From Pterobdella sp. o SKG-2022 (lineage: Eukaryota > Annelida > Clitellata > Hirudinida > Piscicolidae), in contig OZ038326.1 in the NCBI GenBank assembly GCA_964035795.1, forward strand, positions 5,102,889 through 5,166,888: a stretch of 64,000 nucleotides of DNA. The letters run 5' to 3'. The notes below the pieces were generated by a model, which worked only from the letters and a program-made list of their open reading frames with translations, was not told where the DNA came from and did not search any database. Shown one piece after another: positions 25,234 through 37,583 of the stretch. Made by a program: the position numbers and the translations under genes. Every line of letters starts with the position of its first letter. Within the stretch, counting starts at the first letter, position 1.

Positions 25234-27649
25234 TTATTTGAAAAATCGTCCAACCCATGCTAGAATGGAATCGACGTAGAACGATGACGGAGATTAATAT
25301 AAATAACATTAAAAACGAACCGATACTGTGTTCCATCCGGTCCACCCTCCTTTGCAGCAGTGAGAACTCCTCATGAGCCACTCCTGACTTTCTTGTGTCT
25401 GTGTGGATGTGATTTATCTATCTATCTATCTATGTATCTACCTATCTATTCATCCATCTATTTATCTATCCATCCATCCATCTATCTACTAACTTGAAAT
25501 TCCCCCCTTCCTATCAGCAATTTCCAAACTACTATCATCATTGTGGTCACTATATTCGAAGCTGTCATTGTCGTAAGACTGTGTGCACGTGCGTATGTTT
25601 TTGTTTGTGTGAGTTTGTGTGTGTGTTTCAACAACATGCTAAACCAAACCTTCCTCTTGATCACCTGCTTTTTAAACCTATGAGCTGAACAACTTCTCAC
25701 CACTCTCTCTATCTTCCTTCTCTTCCTGTCAAAAACAAATAATAATAAAAAATATTAAAACCACAAAAAATAAATTAAAATAATACAATGATAAAAATAA
25801 AAATAATAATGCCAATAATAAAAGAATAAAAATCATACAGCTTATTGGCATCCCCCTTCTTTTTCTCCATGACAACCTCGATAGGACCATTATTATTGTC
25901 TTCCTCCTCCTCCTTCTTCTTTTTCCTTTTACGTAAGTCGAACTTCTCCAACATCTTTTGGTAACCCTGAAGTCAGAGTTTAATTAGTTTATATATATAT
26001 ATTATATATATATATATATATAGTTTACATCTGAGAAAATAAGCCCCCTGAAGGCAACATAGTCTTCTAACATTGAAAGTTGAAGCCTTCATTATAATTA
26101 GTTTATAGAAAAATAAATTAAACAAATTTTTAAAATTATTTTGAAAATAATAGAAAATATTATAAAAAAAAACAAACGCACCCGTTTGAAGTAGTCGATC
26201 ACCTCCAAATCTCGACGCTTGCGAGACATGTCAAGTTTGACGTCAGAGAATGAGTCATTCACAATGGCCAGAAACATGTTGGCGAGGATGAAGAAGAGGA
26301 CGAAGATGAGAGACATTAAGTATAATGGACCCAAGATCTGTGTTCATGTACGTGTTGAAATTTATGTATGTGTGAAACCTAATTATCTGTGTACTTGTGT
26401 GAATGTTGGCGAGATTGACAAAACCTATATAATTAAATTTTTTAAATGATAAGCAAAAGTAGCACCTGATTGGATGAAACTAGGTCGTTATATTTGAAGT
26501 CTCCCAATAAGATGCGAAACTGAGAATAACTGTGAAAAAATTCAAAAAAAAACGATAAAAATAATAACTATGAAACAATATTCATGTCAATGAGAACCTA
26601 AAAAAAACTTACAGAGAATTTTCAAAAGAGCAGAACTCCGCAAGGGATGACCCAAAAACAAGGAAAGCCAACTGTGCAAAAGACAGGAAGACCAGAGCAA
26701 AAATGAGGGTAAAGGCCAGAAGATCTGTGAGACAGGCTGACATGGTGGTCGTCAACTGGGATAAGGTTCTGTTGAAGCCTATGAACTTGAACAGCTGTGT
26801 GTGTGTGTGAATAATTTTTATGAGTTTTTTTTCTTTTTTAACGGTTGTGTTTTTGATTATTTATCTTACAAGACATAGTTACTCATTTGTGTTCTCCTAC
26901 ATACAAAACAACGAGCAACAAACCACCACATAAACCCCCAGCTAAAACCTTGATCCAGGCAAAGAAGAGAGTGACAGCAATGAAGAAGTCAAACGTCTCA
27001 TGTACCTTGGCGATGTGACCCAGGTCCACGTACGTCAGTGGGATGTTGCCGTAGTACTTGGCGGCCTCAGAAAACTTTATTATTATTATTATTATGTTTT
27101 TTATTTCGATTATTATAATAGTTATTTTTATCAATTTTATTATTATTAAAATTATTCTCAGATTTGCTCTTATTATTGATACGAATATTACCGTTATTAT
27201 GAGAAATGTTTTCCTAACTTGAAATATGTTTTGCATGTTCATCAAAATCAATATCATTAAAAGTAATAACAGTAGAAGTGTTAATTACGTTTGATTGATA
27301 GTCGTTAGCACCACCCCCTGCTTTCGTTGTCACTTTGTTGGTGTACATATCGATATCATTAGCGTATGTTCCCCGTTGTAGAATTAGACTGTTAACTAGG
27401 ATGGTACGATAAACGTTGAGAATTAAACATGTGATGAGTAATGCTACTATTAATAGATCGACAATGTTGAAGAAGGATTTCAAGTATCTCCATTTGTGTC
27501 TGTATATCTGTTTATGTATGTTTGTATATCTATTAATGTGGAGATATTTAATCATTTATCTATTTATCTATCTATCTATCTATCTATCTACCCATCTACC
27601 TATCTATATATCTATCTATCTATCTATTTATCTATCTATCTATTTACCC

Positions 27650-27680
<31 letters not shown>

Positions 27681-30600
27681 CAACCTCAAGAATTTCTTCA
27701 ATGATATAATAAAGCAAGAAGAGCAATACGACACATTCAAAAGCCAGTACAATGTAGTCGTGTGTTGTGGTGTACCTTAGAAGCTTCACCTTTAAAAAAA
27801 AAATAAATTCATAACGAAAATAAAAATAATGCCTATTGGTAGAGCGTTAAAATCTTTTTGGCTATTTAAAAATATTTTTTTTTAGATCGACTTTCAGTCG
27901 CCCTTTATTGGGGTTTCGTTAGCTCAACAAATGATTCACAGGGCGCTACTCCTTGTGCGTATAATTGTCGGCCCGCGCGGGATTGAGCCCGGTTACTTAA
28001 GATAACTAGTCTAACGCTCTACCAGCTGAGCTATGCAGGCCGACTATTTATTTAAAAATATAGAAACGCAAAAAATAACTAATGTACAAGAAACCTAAAT
28101 AATATAACACTATAAATAACTTTTTGGATAAATTGATAAAATATTATTAAAAAAACACACCGTAGTAAAACTCCAAGATGTTATTAAACCCCCAGTCATT
28201 GGCATTTCACTCAACAATCTGCAAACATTATATAAAACGTTATAGCATAAGATAGCGTCAAGGTTCTGTGGTGTAGTGGTTATCACGTCTGCTTTACACG
28301 CAGAAGGTCGCGAGTTCGAACCTCGCCAGAACCTCATATTAATATTTTATTTTTTGATATTTAAATTATGCTTTAGATATAACTTATTTCTATTTATAAT
28401 TTCAAATATATTTTTTAGTTATGAATTTTATAGTTTCACTATAACAAAATTTATTTAGTACATTTTAAAATCATTATAAAAATTCTATAAAAACAATTTT
28501 TATTAAATTAATAAATTTTTAAAATAGTTTTTTCCAGTTAATACTACCACTAACTGTACTAACATATACTATTATTGATATTTTTGTTCTCATCAAATTC
28601 ATGAAATGAAAAATTAGTCACTGACCTCACAATACAGAACAGATTGACATTTGGGTTGTAAATGGTGAAGTCAATGAAGACAGCTCTGGTAGCGGACGTT
28701 GAAGAGTCCAGCCAATCATAATGGACCAAATATTCAACAATTTTATGTGATTGGTTGAAGGTGAAATTCAAATCTTGAACATAACCGCTTTCGTCATAGC
28801 TTGCTAGCTTCCCTTTGAAGGTGCCACTGCTGCTTCCCAGCTGCTTAACTGACTGATAAAACCAGCTGTAGGAATGGTTAAAATTTTTTATTAGATGAGC
28901 GCCTCAGTTGTTTGCGTAAATATATCCTATGTGATTTATAACACTGCTTTTTATGTAAATATTAATAATGTTTCATTATAGTTAATGCTCAAATAAAAGA
29001 GAATACAAGAGCTGATATAAAAACTTGAAGCACTGACGCGGTTGTATTAGCAGGCCCAAACGGTAAGACATCCTTATTTCCTTCATTATATTCTCCATAG
29101 CAGTAATCAAGATAAGCCTGGAACTCCTTGTGTAACTCACATGTGCTGTTACGCACCCTTAACAACCTCAGCCGCGGCACACCTGTGTGGTAAGCCATAC
29201 AATATTTGGTGGGTGTTGTGGTATAATTGTGGTAAGTCACAACATGCTAAGTATTTGGAAATGGTATATCTTTCCTATATTTTGATTTTATGTGGTTAGA
29301 TGCGTAAAACACCAAGTGACAGGTGCTAATTATGCAATAGAAAAAGTTAATAAAACTAAATGAAGAGTATGAATAAACATTTTTATTGGAATTACCATAT
29401 AATTGATTCTCCAAAAGAACTCTTGACATGAACAAGTCTTTATATTTATCAAAATTCGTCAAAATATCAGGAGGTAGTTCAGGTTGTACTGGTTTCCGAG
29501 TTGGGGGGAATTTCGGTGGTGGTATGTATAAAGAAGATTGCTTAGGTAATCTGTGGAAAATAGATGAAATATATTAAATTTCCATTGATAACATGATCAT
29601 TGTTCACCAATGAGTATCTAAATAATAGAAAAAAAAAAATGAGACTGAAAAACACTAAAAAAACAGTAAAAAATTATTCAATGAGTTAATAAAACAAGCA
29701 AACAAGAATATATATATATATATATATATGGAAAAACAAATAAATATACTTATAAAAAGGATTATTTTGAGTCTGGGTGATATTGAATCCAAACTTGGTA
29801 CTAGAATACAAGCCATCCAACAAAGGACCCAGAACAAACTGTGTGTGATGTATTTTGTAAATTATTATAGATAACTACTAATAATCATCATCATCATTGT
29901 TTTAAAACCGTATACATACTAGCATGGGTCAGACTATTATCATTTATAATTAAGAAATTGCTTGAAAATAAAAAATCCTTAAAAAGATGATGCAATGAAA
30001 ATCAAGAGGGCCAACAATTCAAGAAAAATAATAACATAAAAATGGGACCATAAATACAATAACGGATAATCATGATTAACAAAAGCATTCAACCTGATAC
30101 CACTGGTTGACATTATTGATATTCTTGAATGTGAGGGTGGGTTTAGAGGGATGGATAGGTGTGTCAAGGAATCGGGCAGATACTGTGTCAGTGAAAAAGA
30201 AGCTGGTGGATGAGGTCATGCCAAAACCAACTGCATTGGTGGACATATGAATGCATGGATGCATGAATGAATGGGTGGATATAAACATAAACAGATGAAT
30301 GGATTTAAATATGAATAAATGAATTGATATATGAATGAAGGAATGAATGGCTATACACATTAATGGAAGCAAGGACACCTATATAGATAGGTGAATTTAA
30401 TCATGAAAGAATGGGTAAATGAAAATAAACTTTAATAGGTTATTGAATGTATTAATTATCATAACTAATGATATCAATAGCATTCTAAATAACAAGATTT
30501 ATTATAAAAAAAAATAACATGGCACATACTGAAACAAAAAAGGCAGAGAAAAAATAGGAAGATGATGAGCTCTCTCAACATCAATTTGATGATAATATCC

Positions 30601-31049
30601 TTGTTTGACATCTGCTCCTCCATCTGGCAAGTTCCCCATAATTCTGTAGGTTTGTTCATTTGATTATCATTAATTTTTTGTAGCTGCGCATTTTCATATT
30701 TTAAATACATCAAGAAAACAAATTAAATTTTGGATAAATTTTTGCAAAAATTTAGTTGATAATTTTAAATGAGTTTCTATACATATAACTATAACTAGAA
30801 GTTACTATATAACTTGATATGATTTACAGCCAATGATAACTCACTTCTGACATGACAACCAAAGCTTATGAAAACTTTTTTGAAGTTGTAACAACACGAA
30901 TTAGAATTGCTGATGTTGTGACTATTAGAATCACTTCTTCTCTCATCAACTATTTCATCTCCAATGTTATAGTTCGGGTTGTTATTCTCTCCAAATTCCT
31001 CACCCCAAGTGCTTTCTGAATCAATACTTTCAGACCTCTCTCTAGTCAT
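24948..31049 (-). CDS. PKD2: Polycystin-2-like TRP cation channel
   Basis: Membrane cation channel of the TRPP family. Exons: 30845-31049, 30530-30643, 30094-30230, 29750-29838, 29396-29550, 29038-29182, 28626-28865, 28161-28218, 27685-27789, 27289-27507, 26949-27065, 26613-26794, 26466-26529, 26182-26337, 25839-25966, 25701-25725, 25321-25387, 24948-25066; 774 residues, all phases fit. Landmarks: LWGTCQMEE before S1, FLDTP and LLDGLY, the TOP-domain GVPRLRLLRVRN, ATRAVFIDFTIYNPNVNLFC, S2 end YYIIEEILE, FFIAVTLFFAWIKLFKFIGF, the pore FRILLGDF (filter LGD kept), S6 ILANMFLAIVNDSFSDV, and the C-terminal coiled coil SLLQRRVDRMEHSIGS to KIDAILVKLEGMEK. Human PKD2 is 968 residues; here the tail is short and the EF-hand region is replaced by a Lys/Glu-rich linker. 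The end of exon 10 is uncertain (27,219 also possible) and one exon is only 25 bases. Confidence 0.93.
25167..25231. repeat. (AT)n microsatellite
   Basis: About 65 bp of pure AT dinucleotide in the last polycystin intron, directly followed by a repeat copy containing CAACCCATGCTAGAATGG. Confidence 0.95.
25235..25292 (+). repeat. CAACCCATGCTAG-type dispersed repeat, copy 1
   Basis: Reads TCGTCCAACCCATGCTAGAA then AACGATGACGG. Its sister copy at about 36,688-36,740 is closer to the form I remember from cephalopod genomes. Both sit next to TA or GAT simple repeats. Confidence 0.6.
25395..25495. repeat. (CTAT)n / CATC microsatellite
   Basis: Tandem CTATCTAT units grading into CCATCCATCCATCTAT between polycystin exons 16 and 17. 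Confidence 0.85.
25989..26023. repeat. (TA)n microsatellite
   Basis: Short TA dinucleotide run in the polycystin intron between exons 14 and 15. Confidence 0.85.
27555..27682. repeat. (TCTA)n microsatellite
   Basis: About 130 bp of TCTA units with a few interruptions, ending against the 3' side of polycystin exon 9. It generates long [12 protein letters not shown] open frames that are not genes. Confidence 0.95.
27895..28041 (-). repeat. tRNA-derived SINE, copy 1
   Basis: On the minus strand it begins GGCCTGCATAGCTCAGCTGG (A box) and has a B box-like GGGCTCAATCCC about 45 bases later, then a non-tRNA body. The tRNA-like head lacks a good cloverleaf, so it is a SINE head rather than a tRNA gene. 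It lies in the polycystin intron between exons 8 and 9. Confidence 0.75.
28262..28334 (+). tRNA. tRNA-Val (anticodon UAC)
   Basis: Complete cloverleaf with acceptor stem GGTTCTG/CAGAACC (7 of 7 pairs), anticodon stem TCTGC/GCAGA with loop TTTACAC (anticodon at 28295-28297), and T stem GCGAG/CTCGC with loop TTCGAAC. A box (TGGTGTAGTGG) and B box (GAGTTCGAACC) promoters are intact. A T run follows at about 28,346. It lies antisense inside the polycystin intron between exons 7 and 8. The 5' half matches the usual animal tRNA-Val (GTAGTGGTTATCACGT). The base after the acceptor stem is T. Confidence 0.95.
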
Positions 31050-32139
31050 TTTACAATATTTTTTTGAATTTTTTAAATCATATCATATCTGGTTACAATG
31101 ATATATGAATAAATTACTTTTAAAACTGATTTATATCGTTTATTCTATTGTTTTTTTTTAGTTTTTATTAGTTTAAAATATTTTATCATATCTCAATGAA
31201 AAAAACGTATCAATCATTAAAAAGAGTCTTAAATAGTATGATCGAACGTTGTTGGAAAATTACACTTGAAGTAATATAAAAGATAATAATTTTTTCTTAT
31301 AATCAAAGATAAAACTTGAAAACTTCAAGGGTGCGTTTTCATTACAGTATTAAATACCATAAAAATAAAAAAAAAACATTTTTTTTATAGAGTATTTATC
31401 AAAAAGTTTCGAAAATTCATTATATATAAACTTTTGAAAGTTTTTTTTTGATAAAAAACCTCTCCAACAACTTTTTTCAAGTGCTTAAAAACCCACATTT
31501 TGATTGAGTCTTGTAATCTTAAAATATAGTTTTAAAATTCTTTTTTTTTAGAAACTCAAATTAGTAGGATAAAAGAAGAGGTACATGAAAGGAATGACTG
31601 AGTCTGGGTGTGGATTGAAGGATGGAGCGTGAGGGGCTGAAAAGAATGAAGATTTATCATAATAGGACTGACTCTATATATAAATGCATATTCCAAAGTT
31701 GTCTTGAAAACCTAAAAAGTTTTATGCCACTATAATAAAATTCGTTATTTTCTTGTTTGTTTTTCATAAATTCGAATAATTTCATTTAAAATGAAGAAAA
31801 TATATACTTAGTAATAAAATATCTACTGATCAATTTTGGACAGTGTCGATAAATTGTTCTATTTCTATTATTAAGATTAACATTTTCTATTGATAAATTC
31901 AAATCTTTTCTCATATAGTAATCAAAGACGTGTTATATTAATAGTAATATGAACATGTTTTTCTCTAAAATATTGTAGAAATCTGACGTTAATTTCAATG
32001 AAGGTTATGAAAAAACCCGAATTTCCAAAATTCCAAACAGTTTTTATTTTAAAAAAATAAAATAAGTCTTCCATGTTGCAGTTGTGATATTATCTTTTAT
32101 TTATTTCTTTCTTAAATCAAGTCAGTTCAGGTTTTTGAC

Positions 32140-33010
32140 TACAAAAAAATAGTATGGAGTACAATAGCCTGAGCCTAAAAGTTCTCCGTGCATCTAAAAC
32201 TTAATTCCTCGAAATTTAATTTTATCAATCTTTCTTAGTCTAAGTCTCTTCCTTCCTCTTTCCCTCCCATTATGATCTCCGACCTAACTATCTATCCCTT
32301 CTCCACTACTCGTTGTCTTGGCTTTCTCCTTGATTCTTTTCTTTCTTTTCATCCTCAAATCCTCTCTGTTGCTTTTTCTTGTTTTTTTCACCTACGTCGT
32401 ATCAGACAGATCTCTTCTTATCTCGATGATGCCTCTCTCAAGATTCTTGTCTGCTCTCTTGTTCTCTCTTTGATTACTGCAACTCTTTGTACTTTAATCA
32501 TCCTAAATCTTCTCTCTACCCTCTAACTAAAGCTTTCAACTCTGCTGCACGCCTGGTCTCTCATACTCCTAAATTCTCCCATATCTCTCCGATCTCTTGT
32601 CGGTCTTCACTAGCTATTTCCTCACTTTCGCTTTTCCTTCAAAATTTGTACTCTCATATACAAAATTTCTCATTCTACTTCGCCTTCCTATCTTTCTAAC
32701 CTCTTACTACCTCTTAAACGTTCTGGCCTACGGTCATCTACTCGTTCTCTACTTTTCATTATCTCTTTCACTCTTATGCTAAATCTACTTTTTCTTTTTC
32801 TGGTCCACTTCTCTGGAGCTCTCTTCCTTTTAATCTTTAATCTTCTCTCTATCCTATTTTTCTTAGTAACTTAAAAACCTATTTTTTCAAGCAGTTCATA
32901 GCAGAGCGTCTTTGAACGACGCGTAAAAGGCGCTATACAAATAACGACTTGTTATTATTATTATTAAGGACAACAAATAAAAAGTATTTATTAAATGACA
33001 CGAAGCTTTT
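32140..33010 (+). repeat. Older dispersed repeat interrupted by the LINE
   Basis: Left part ACAATAGCCTGAGCCTAAAAG (ending 32,181) and right part GACAACAAATAAAAAG through TTAAATGACACGAAGCTTTT (32,968-33,010) are contiguous in the paralogous stretch 48,571-48,640. Family unknown. Confidence 0.65.
32182..32963 (+). mobile_element. Decayed non-LTR retrotransposon 3' end (CR1/L2-like)
   Basis: Broken frames encode the C-terminal part of a LINE reverse transcriptase: LGFLLDSFLSFHPQI, CFFHLRRIRQISSYL, LKILVCSLVLSLI then, after a shift, YFNHPKSSLYPLTKAFNSAA and RLVSHTPKFSHISP. The 3' terminus is typical of these elements: GGCGCTATACAAATAACGAC followed by TTATTATTATTA. Only the last ~780 bp are present and several frameshifts and stops show it is dead. 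It interrupts another repeat, whose uninterrupted form is at 48,571-48,640. Confidence 0.85.
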
Positions 33011-33399
33011 CGTAAAGCTAGCTAATATTATCAAGTGATAATCAAAGTTGAAATATTCCAACCTATTTATATTAGTTACAATCATTAATGTATTACATGA
33101 GATAAAAGATTAATTGTCGGAATTTCTATTGATAATTATGACATAAAAAAATAGCAATTATAAATATAACATCTTTTAAAAGACAAAGTTTTGTTATGTG
33201 CCCAAACTTATCGAAAAGTTTAGTCATATATTAAAACCGCTGGTTTTCATATACATGATATAAACATAAACATAAAATATTTAATCATGTTTACTTTTGT
33301 TGATTATAATATCGCCCTTAAATAACGCGTAAGATAGTTTTTTTTTTCTTCAAAAACAGAATATTGAAAGATAAGTCAACAGTTTGTTTTAGTGTAGTA

Positions 33400-36300
33400 A
33401 TGAGAAATTTATCAGTGTTGAAAGATTTTCGGTATGCTGGACTATATTTTCTACGTGATTGCGTTTACACAAGTATCGATTCAGACACAGGATTTGTTTT
33501 TGCTGCGACAAAAACTTCTTCCTGCGTTTTCAACTCCGAAACTGGGAAGGTAGCTATAATCAATGTCAAACAAATGAAATATTCGAACAACTGTTAATCT
33601 TTTCTAGTTGATATCAAAAATTTGTTTGAAAGAAGAAGGTTTATTGAAAAATGAAGATCAGATTATAGGAATCTTTTATGTCTTTGACCAATTTTCTTTG
33701 TGTATTGCTCTCTCAAATGGGGACATCTTGTTTTGGACTCATGACAACCCAGATAACCCAGTCATTATTCAAATTATTCATTCCTCAACTCAACTTTTTA
33801 TTCCAAATTCATTATCAAATACAACTAACTTATAATTAAAACTATTATTTTCAAATATCAAAAATTTTAGAAATCTTTACTAATAAAATATATAATTCTT
33901 AAAATTTTCACTTCCATACATAGCTAGAGGTAGTTTGCAGTCTAGACAAGCAACTAACCTCAATGTGTTGGTGCCCCAGTGGTGAATCTCTTGTCATCAC
34001 TACAAGTAATAACAATAATAATGATAATAATAATAATAATAAATAATGATAATAATAATAAATAATTTCAATTCCATCTTTACAAACTAATGATTGAATT
34101 AGTTAAGTTCAAAATAAGGAACAAATACAAGGTTTCAAATTTCAATTTTAATATGAAAATGAAAGATTTAATATATGGAATATTTTCTTTTTTTATAAAC
34201 TAAAAAATGTGTCAAAAAAATTTTCATTATCTACTATAACAAAAAAATGAGGGCTTTCAAACTTTTATTTCAATGCATAAGACTTTATACAACAACTATT
34301 TAGATGAAATTCTAAAAAATGCCATCAATTATTGACAAAACAACAGGTGATAAGCAGATGATGTTGCTAAACAAGAACCTAGAAGTCGTCTCTCAGTTCA
34401 ACCTTCTCAGTAACCTCTCTGGGGAAGGTAGGAACAGTAAAAAAATAACATGCTAATCTAATGAATTATATTAATAGTAAGGATAATATTAGTGTACAGG
34501 ATTATATCTAATCCAATGGGACTTGAGTTCACACAATTTCAAGATCGTTGACAAAAGACTGAATTATTTTTTATATCAATAATAATTATAATAATATCAA
34601 CAGGCGAGTTGGTAACAATAGGCTGGGGCAAGAAAGAAACTCAATTTCATGGTTCTGAAGGCAAACAAGCAGCCTTGAGCCATTTAAAAAAGCAGGGAGA
34701 TACTGAAATAGGCGGGGTCAAAGAAAATAATGAGCCAATTGAGACAGGCATTGAAATCTCATGGAGAGGAGATGGAAGTTATTTTGTTGTTAACTACTTG
34801 CATGCAGGTTAGTGTTTCAGGTGTTTGTTTGTTTTTAAAGTATGTATCTATGTGTGGGGGCATGTATGTGTGTATGTATGTATGTGTGTGCGTATTTATG
34901 TTTTTGCATGCCTTTTTATTTTTAAGTGAACTCATTTCTGCTTTCTTGATAGTAAAGCACTTGTGTATTATTATGTATATCAAAGCTTCAGTTTTTGGAT
35001 TTTTTGCTACAATTTGTATCTTAAAATTGCCATTTTTTTAATTTTGATCATCTTTCTTTTCATTTCAGTATTTTTCTTTTATGCAGACAGAAGGGTATTT
35101 AAGGTGTTTACAAAAGAAGGTCATTTATACTCCACTTTCAACTCAGATTCATTGCTTTGCCACCCTACTGCTTACAAGTGAGTCTTTATTAATAATTAGC
35201 ATAAACTAAATACCTGATATCATGTTATAAACAAACAATGAGTTTCATGACAAGTAGCATTTATCAACCGCAAACTACTAAACAACGCATGAAAACTTCG
35301 TTAAACATATGACGTTGAATATTCCACAACCGACTACACAATAACCTCACACAACCACCACACAACTATAGAACACGTGGCAACTTGATGGCAATAGTGG
35401 CATCAACACCCAAGGGAGACCAATGGAAGGTGGAGATGTATGAAAAGAATGCATTAGTCCATGGAGGATTCCAACTTCCTACTTCCGTTTTAGCGGTTTT
35501 GTGTTCTGTTTATGTGTTTCAACACAATGTGCTAGCATGTTGAGGCACGTGAAACAATAATGATGGTTCATGAATATTTTTGATAGTTATATTGTAGGCA
35601 TGCATTGATGGGTGTGTGTGTATGGATGTATGCATGTAAGCATACATTGGTGCATGGATGAATTCATGTTTATATGCATGCATTAATGCATGGATGGATA
35701 CATTATGCCAGGTGGAAAGTCTATGTTGGAATGCAGACTCAACAGTTCTTGCCATTGTATGCAAGCTTCAATCTGGCTACCAAGGTGCCTTTACTACTAC
35801 TAATAATAATGACAGTAGTAATAATAATCATAAAAATAATAGAAATAATAATCTTACATCATTCTGACTACCATCATCGTTTTCTTCATCTTTCTCTTCC
35901 CACTACAGTGCAACTATGGACTTGTGGCAATTACCATTGGTATCTGAAGAAAACCATACAGAGCGCACACAAACCCATATCAGTCACGTGGGATGCCATC
36001 GAACCAATGAAATTGCACCTTGTAATGAGAAGTGGAGATGATGCTGGAGAAAATAAAGAAAATAATGATAAAAACAACAATAATAATAATAATAATAATA
36101 AAAATGACTTGAATGATTACACATACATTTGTGTGACGTTAGCGTTTGGAACCACAACTCCATGCAACCCCAACAACCATCACAATAATGGACTTGTTGC
36201 TGTAGTCGATGCAGGTGTGTTGAGGGTTAGGTTTTTTGGGCGGTAGTGAGGGTAGGCAGATGGGTAGGTATCATTTCAAATAAATGAATAAAAATATAGA

Positions 36301-37008
36301 TAGATAGATAGATATATAAATAGATAGTTAGATAGATAGATAGATAGAGAGATAGATAGATAGATAGCTAAATAGATAGATAAATAGATAGATAGATAGA
36401 TGGATAAACAGATGTAATAAACAGAAAAGGTGTTGTTGACGGCATTCAACATAATGGTCGTGCCTCCCCCTATGAGTTCATGTGCCATACAACTACCTCA
36501 CTATGTCCATACGTGAGTTCATATCTCTATCTTTCTATCTATCTATCTATCTTTCCTTCTACGTCTAGGGTATGTTTTGGCTTTGGAGAATGTCAGGAAG
36601 ACATGATTGTGTGGTGTGTTGATGGCTCCCTACATCATTACTCATTCAACAATAAAGGTGGGTTGTTGGCATTTAAATATATCAATTATTCAACCCATGC
36701 TAGCATGGAAACGGACGCAAAACGATGATGATGATGATGAATTACAGGTGATTGGGTATTTGAAATAACTCAACACTTTTTGAGAAAATTTCGGTATTTA
36801 AACATGTATTTAATACAGATGAGTTGGCAAGTACTAAAATTTAGAAAAAATATTTTTGGTATGTTTGAACTTGTATTATTAAGTAGTGTGGTATGGTAAA
36901 CTTATTATTTATCATCATCATCATCATCATCATCATGTCAACCACAGTCGAACTTCTATGACTTTTTTTGTCCACTCTATCGTTCATAGCTGTTATATGT
37001 ATTATATG

Positions 37009-37068
<60 letters not shown>

Positions 37069-37542
37069 NNNNNNNNNNNNNNNNNNNNNNNNNNNNNNNN
37101 NNNNNNNNNNNNNNNNNNNNNNNNNNNNNNNNNNNNNNNNNNNNNNNNNNNNNNNNNNNNNNNNNNNNNNNNNNNNNNNNNNNNNNNNNNNNNNNNNNNN
37201 NNNNNNNNNNNNNNNNNNNNNNNNNNNNNNNNNNNNNNNNNNNNNNNNNNNNNNNNNNNNNNNNNNNNTGATGAATTACAGGTGATTGGGTATTTGAAAT
37301 AACTCAACACTTTTTGAGAAAATTTCGGTATTTAAACATGTATTTAATACAGATGAGTTGGCAAGTACTAAAATTTAGAAAAAATATTTTTGGTATGTTT
37401 GAACTTGTATTATTAAGTAGTGTGGTATGGTAAACTTATTATTTATCATCATCATCATCATCATCATCATGTCAACCACAGTCGAACTTCTATGACTTTT
37501 TTTGTCCACTCTATCGTTCATAGCTGTTATATGTATTATATG

Positions 37543-37583
<41 letters not shown>

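Larger units (their letters stand above)
31050..33399. other. Divergent spacer between polycystin and ELP1
   Basis: 2.35 kb between divergent start codons, so it should hold both promoters. It contains an old repeat split by a LINE 3' end (32,182-32,963). The rest is AT-rich with no recognised gene. Confidence 0.55.

Noticed and set aside
27416..27780. Open frames of SIYLSIYL type on both strands here and at 36,276-36,488 and 53,912-54,202
   Set aside because: They are translations of TCTA/GATA microsatellites; every frame of a tetranucleotide repeat without stops looks like this.
28021..28041. tRNA gene on the minus strand at 27,970-28,041
   Set aside because: A and B boxes are present but acceptor and anticodon stems pair poorly and a SINE body follows; same for 42,248 and 48,797.
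32272..32782. Membrane protein genes from overlapping plus-strand frames
   Set aside because: The three frames are pieces of one frameshifted reverse transcriptase, not independent genes.
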